In this document: positions 61,595 to 64,000 of the stretch, piece after piece | Numbering within the stretch: position 1 is the first letter of the stretch | How the letters are laid out: every line of letters begins with the position of its first letter | Origin: Planctomycetaceae bacterium | GTDB lineage: Bacteria; Planctomycetota; Phycisphaerae; Sedimentisphaerales; UBA12454 | Assembly: GCA_021371795.1 (NCBI GenBank) | Contig: JAJFVK010000001.1 | Location: 25,978 to 89,977, forward strand | DNA length: 64,000 nt | Reading direction: 5' to 3' | Program-made: the position numbers and the translations under genes | Notes under the pieces: generated by a model | The model's database searches: none | Told to the model about the DNA's origin: nothing | What the model saw: only the letters and a program-made list of their open reading frames with translations

Positions 61595-62452
61595 ATGACG
61601 CAAGACAACACAATCTTTGCCTTTGTATTGATGCCTTTCGATAGCAAATTTGATGATATTTATAAATTAGGAATTAAAGAAGCGGCATCCAGCCTAGGAA
61701 TTCGAGCAGAGCGTGTAGATGAACAACTTTATTCCGAAGGTATTCTATCTAGGATTTACAATCAGATTGGCCTTGCAGACATTATAATAGCTGACATGAC
61801 TGGTCGTAATGCAAACGTGTTTTACGAAGTCGGTTATGCTCATGCTAAAAGCAAAATATGCCTGCACCTTACTCAAGAAGCAACTGACATACCATTCGAC
61901 CTTCAGCATCACCGCCACATTGTATATGGCGACTCAATTGTCAGATTAAAAACTGAACTGATAGAGAATCTCAAGTGGGCAAAAATAGAAATTGAGAATT
62001 ACCGAAAAAGTCTTATCCGAGTGAATACAAATAACATATCTGCCACGCTTAAAAAATCGGAATATTACGCAACAGGTGTGGTTGATTTCCGTATTGATCT
62101 TTTCAATGATTCGGACATGGCCTCTGAAGAAATTGAGGCTTTGTATTTTTATGCCAACAAAGATTGGAAGATTACTCAAAATGATGTCAACTGTGAAAGA
62201 AGCGATTCGGACATCAACGGTTATAAGTATTTGTATCTCCTCTCTCCACCAAGGAATAAAATCCCCAAAAAGTCTTGGCTACCACTCATCTTTAAAACAG
62301 AACGCCATCTTGCTCACGCTTTTGATGGGGTAGAATTAAAGGACTCGTATCCGATAAATGGTATAGCTGTTCTTCGAATAATTACGCCATCCGGAACATT
62401 TGATCATCAGATATTAATAAATTTGGTTGCTAGTGATGATTTTCCATTCTAA
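61595..62452 (+). CDS. TIR/deoxyribosyltransferase-like fold protein, possible defence effector
   Basis: 285 residues from ATG 61595 behind GAGGAT; an upstream ATG at 61544 is less likely. The first 95 residues have FAFVLMPFDSKFDDIYKLGIKEA, RAERVDEQLYSEGILSRIYNQIGLADIIIADMTGRNANVFYEVGYAHA-type order with E78 in FYEVG. This pattern is shared by nucleoside 2-deoxyribosyltransferase-like and TIR-like nucleotide-hydrolysing domains used in anti-phage systems. The C-terminal 170 residues are beta-rich and unrecognised. AT-rich codon use differs from neighbours. No cyclase, STING-like or sensor gene is adjacent, so any defence role is inference. Confidence 0.72.
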   Translation: MTQDNTIFAFVLMPFDSKFDDIYKLGIKEAASSLGIRAERVDEQLYSEGILSRIYNQIGLADIIIADMTGRNANVFYEVGYAHAKSKICLHLTQEATDIPFDLQHHRHIVYGDSIVRLKTELIENLKWAKIEIENYRKSLIRVNTNNISATLKKSEYYATGVVDFRIDLFNDSDMASEEIEALYFYANKDWKITQNDVNCERSDSDINGYKYLYLLSPPRNKIPKKSWLPLIFKTERHLAHAFDGVELKDSYPINGIAVLRIITPSGTFDHQILINLVASDDFPF

Positions 62453-62529
62453 AAAATACCTAACAATCGAAATGGTAGGCAGACATAAAATTTTCAGACG
62501 TTGTCATTTTACATATTATATTATTTATC

Positions 62530-62871
62530 ATGATAAACTTTGGCGTTACAGAACAGAAGAAACAAGAGCTTGAGCAGCGGATGCAGAACTGCAATCTGCT
62601 TGAGGGCGATTTAGAGGAAAAATTCGTCCGCAGCGGCGGAGCCGGAGGACAAAAAGTCAATAAAACTTCTACCTGCGTCTATCTGAAACACATCCCCACA
62701 GGCCTATTCGTCAAGGTGCAAAAGAGCCGAAGCCAGCAATTGAATCGCTTTTATGCCAGAAGGCAACTTTGTGAATTAATCGAGAATAAACAACTGGGAA
62801 AAGACAGCCCGCAGGCGAAAAAAATTGAAAAAATCAGAAAGCAGAAAGACCGCCGCCGGCGCCGGCATTAA
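62530..62871 (+). CDS. Short GGQ-motif peptide-release-factor-like protein
   Basis: 113 residues holding only the catalytic domain of class I release factors: VRSGGAGGQKVNKTSTCVYLKHIPTG with the GGQ at 39-41, and a very basic C-terminal tail (KIEKIRKQKDRRRRRH). The codon-recognition domains are missing. The size and tail match the ArfB/RF-like group, which frees nascent chains on ribosomes stalled at the end of broken mRNAs. A strict ArfB assignment is uncertain; the bare RF-like family of planctomycetes is equally possible. It stands alone, followed by lipoprotein genes. Confidence 0.85.
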   Translation: MINFGVTEQKKQELEQRMQNCNLLEGDLEEKFVRSGGAGGQKVNKTSTCVYLKHIPTGLFVKVQKSRSQQLNRFYARRQLCELIENKQLGKDSPQAKKIEKIRKQKDRRRRRH

Positions 62872-62883
62872 AATACCACCCTC

Positions 62884-62912
62884 TTGACACAAAAGATAAC
62901 GCATCGTAAAAT
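62884..62912 (+). promoter_or_regulatory. Consensus promoter of the lipoprotein gene
   Basis: -35 TTGACA (62884-62889, perfect), 17-bp spacer, -10 TAAAAT (62907-62912), 30 nt before the ATG at 62942, with AAAGGA between. Confidence 0.8.
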
Positions 62913-62941
62913 TTCACTATATTTTAGAAAGGACTTAAAAT

Positions 62942-63214
62942 ATGAAAAAAGTTTTATTGGTTATGTTAATGGCATCGATGCTGGTTCTCGCTGGCTGCAA
63001 AGATAAAAAAGACCCCGTACAGAATAACGAAGGCCCTATGCAAAAAGCGGGTGAAAAGGCGGATAATGCCGCCGAGAAAACTGGCGAGGCCGTCAAAGAC
63101 GCAGCTGACGCGACAGGCAGTACTGTTAAAGGTGCCGCTGACGCAACAGGCAGTGCCGTCAAAGACGCCACTGAAAAGACAGGCGAAGTAGTGGGCGACA
63201 CGATTAGCAAGTAA
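62942..63214 (+). CDS. Small lipoprotein with repeated amphipathic segments
   Basis: 90 residues. Lipoprotein signal MKKVLLVMLMASMLVLAGC (Cys 19). The mature part is a low-complexity chain of about 11-residue units rich in Ala, Lys, Asp and Gly (GEAVKDAADATG, STVKGAADATG, SAVKDATEKTG), which resembles LEA/apolipoprotein-like amphipathic helices. Such small lipoproteins coat or stabilise the envelope under stress. AAAGGA precedes the start. A paralog follows after 42 nt. Function otherwise unknown. Confidence 0.82.
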   Translation: MKKVLLVMLMASMLVLAGCKDKKDPVQNNEGPMQKAGEKADNAAEKTGEAVKDAADATGSTVKGAADATGSAVKDATEKTGEVVGDTISK

Positions 63215-63256
63215 GCGAAAGAATATTAGGAACACAAATCTGAAAGGAATCTTAAT

Positions 63257-63586
63257 ATGAAAAAAGTTTTATTGGCTATGTTAATGACATCGATGTTGAT
63301 TTTAGTCGGCTGCGGCGAAAACAAGGATGAAGGCGTTTTCCAGGCAACCGGCAAAGGCCTTGACACAGCCGTTGAGAAAACCGGCGAAACCGCAGGCACC
63401 GCAGTTGACGCTACCGGCAAAACAGCCAAAACCGCTGTTGATGCCACAGGAAAAACCACTAAAGGCGCACTTGACGCAACGGGTAATTTCTTCAAGAAAA
63501 CAACCGACAAGACCGCTTCCTTGCTAAAATGCGAGAAGAAAACCAGCGATGCCAATACTGTCAAAGATGTCAACGGCACAAAATAA
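63257..63586 (+). CDS. Paralogous small lipoprotein
   Basis: 109 residues, clearly related to the gene before it: identical opening MKKVLL, MLM.SML, and the same unit (EKTGETAGTAVDATGKTAKTAVDATG) repeated about five times. Cys 19 is the lipidation site. A longer C-terminus ends with KCEKKTSDANTVKDVNGTK, which adds a second Cys. It has its own AAAGGA and the gap of 42 nt lacks a promoter, so it is likely co-transcribed. The pair arose by tandem duplication. Confidence 0.82.
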   Translation: MKKVLLAMLMTSMLILVGCGENKDEGVFQATGKGLDTAVEKTGETAGTAVDATGKTAKTAVDATGKTTKGALDATGNFFKKTTDKTASLLKCEKKTSDANTVKDVNGTK

Positions 63587-63752
63587 CTAATCCGTATAAT
63601 TGGGTTAACAACGCACAATTTCGAATGAGAATGAGCGGTTTTTTTCGCAAAATCGAATATCTTTGATTTATTGAAAAAAATGGCTATAATTCGGGGGTAT
63701 TGCGGCGACTTTAACTTTGTTTATGCCGTAAGAGTTTATTCCATAATGGTTT

Positions 63753-63841
63753 GGAGAGGTGTCGGAGCGGCTGATCGAGCTGGTTTCGAAAACCAGTGTA
63801 CGCTTTACCGCGTACCGCGAGTTCGAATCTCGCCCTCTCCG
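63753..63841 (+). tRNA. tRNA-Ser (anticodon CGA)
   Basis: 89-nt gene. Acceptor GGAGAGG (63753-63759) pairs with CCTCTCC (63834-63840), with discriminator G at 63841 and no encoded CCA. The anticodon arm CTGGT-TTCGAAA-ACCAG gives anticodon CGA, reading UCG. A long variable arm (GTACGC...GCGTAC) marks it as a serine tRNA. The T-arm GCGAGTTCGAATCTCGC is complete. No second tRNA follows in the remaining 159 nt, which hold no gene that I can support. Confidence 0.97.
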
Positions 63842-64000
63842 TTTATTTATACAGAATTTCTAAGTTCTTAAAAATACATTAATTATGGCAAAACGTGTGG
63901 AGAGTTTTACCCTCTCTGATTTAATTCTGTTTTTCTAAAAAAAAGTTTATAACTTTCTACATTCTAAACAGTTGCAGATTGTTGCTTATTTTTGACTACC

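Overview
The window looks like chromosomal DNA of a planctomycete, most likely of the Phycisphaerae/Sedimentisphaerales type. This is an inference from content. It has a run of seven secreted proteins with PEP-CTERM sorting tails, a pseudopilin of the abundant planctomycete type, an enlarged SecA, many lipoproteins and one-membrane-segment proteins of unknown function, and intergenic DNA full of AT-rich dispersed repeats. Genes are dense, lie on both strands, and are mostly in short operons. No rRNA operon, CRISPR array, transposase or integrase is visible.

Layout. 0-5.5 kb: a truncated unknown gene, a GT39-like membrane glycosyltransferase, a pseudopilin coupled to a Gly/Gln-rich membrane protein, a lipoprotein and a PAS-PAS-LuxR regulator. 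5.5-8.0 kb: a structured gap, an isolated phage-type terminase large subunit, a dispersed repeat, and RNase P RNA with a clear promoter. 8.0-14.3 kb: seven consecutive PEP-CTERM genes on the minus strand (two LamG-like, one with seven HAF-like repeats, one NGDFE-type carbohydrate-binding-like). 14.5-26.7 kb: MATE exporter, HI0933-family flavoprotein, thioredoxin reductase, citrate synthase, EF-P and a 1221-residue SecA. 26.8-31.1 kb: TyrRS, D-aminoacyl-tRNA deacylase, a Gdx/SugE-like SMR exporter, RluD-like pseudouridine synthase and a TPR protein. 31.3-36.1 kb: an S55 (SpoIVB-like) protease-domain protein, a beta-propeller protein and a fumarase alpha subunit in one operon. 36.2-41.5 kb: ksgA-pdxA-ribE operon, an unknown exported protein and a thymidylate-synthase-like protein. 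41.9-46.8 kb: a Type III restriction-modification pair (mod-res), AT-richer than its surroundings and preceded by two terminators.

46.8-51.5 kb: a 1.7-kb non-coding stretch with several RNA-like hairpins, then nrdR with a textbook promoter carrying two NrdR boxes, an ATP-cone-like partner gene, a short MgtE-like transporter and a GDSL hydrolase. 51.6-58.5 kb: lipoprotein, ilvC, a GH51 arabinofuranosidase-like enzyme and ilvB-ilvN. 58.5-61.2 kb: operon of a DUF711/PFL-family protein, a membrane protein and a second RluA-type synthase. 61.3-63.9 kb: a long palindrome, a TIR/deoxyribosyltransferase-like protein (a possible defence effector), a short GGQ release-factor-like protein, two paralogous lipoproteins and tRNA-Ser(CGA).

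The housekeeping content (translation quality control, branched-chain amino acids, B6 and B2 synthesis, protein export) is ordinary. The points most worth a second look are the five repeated W-A-x-F modules in SecA, the NrdR promoter architecture with its ATP-cone partner, the unannotated structured region at 47.7-48.3 kb, the atypical cofactor loop of IlvC, the variant thymidylate synthase, the 7-bp tandem repeat in the pseudopilin leader, the orphan terminase, and a palindromic repeat family placed at convergent gene ends. All family assignments come from reading motifs by eye; no database search was run.
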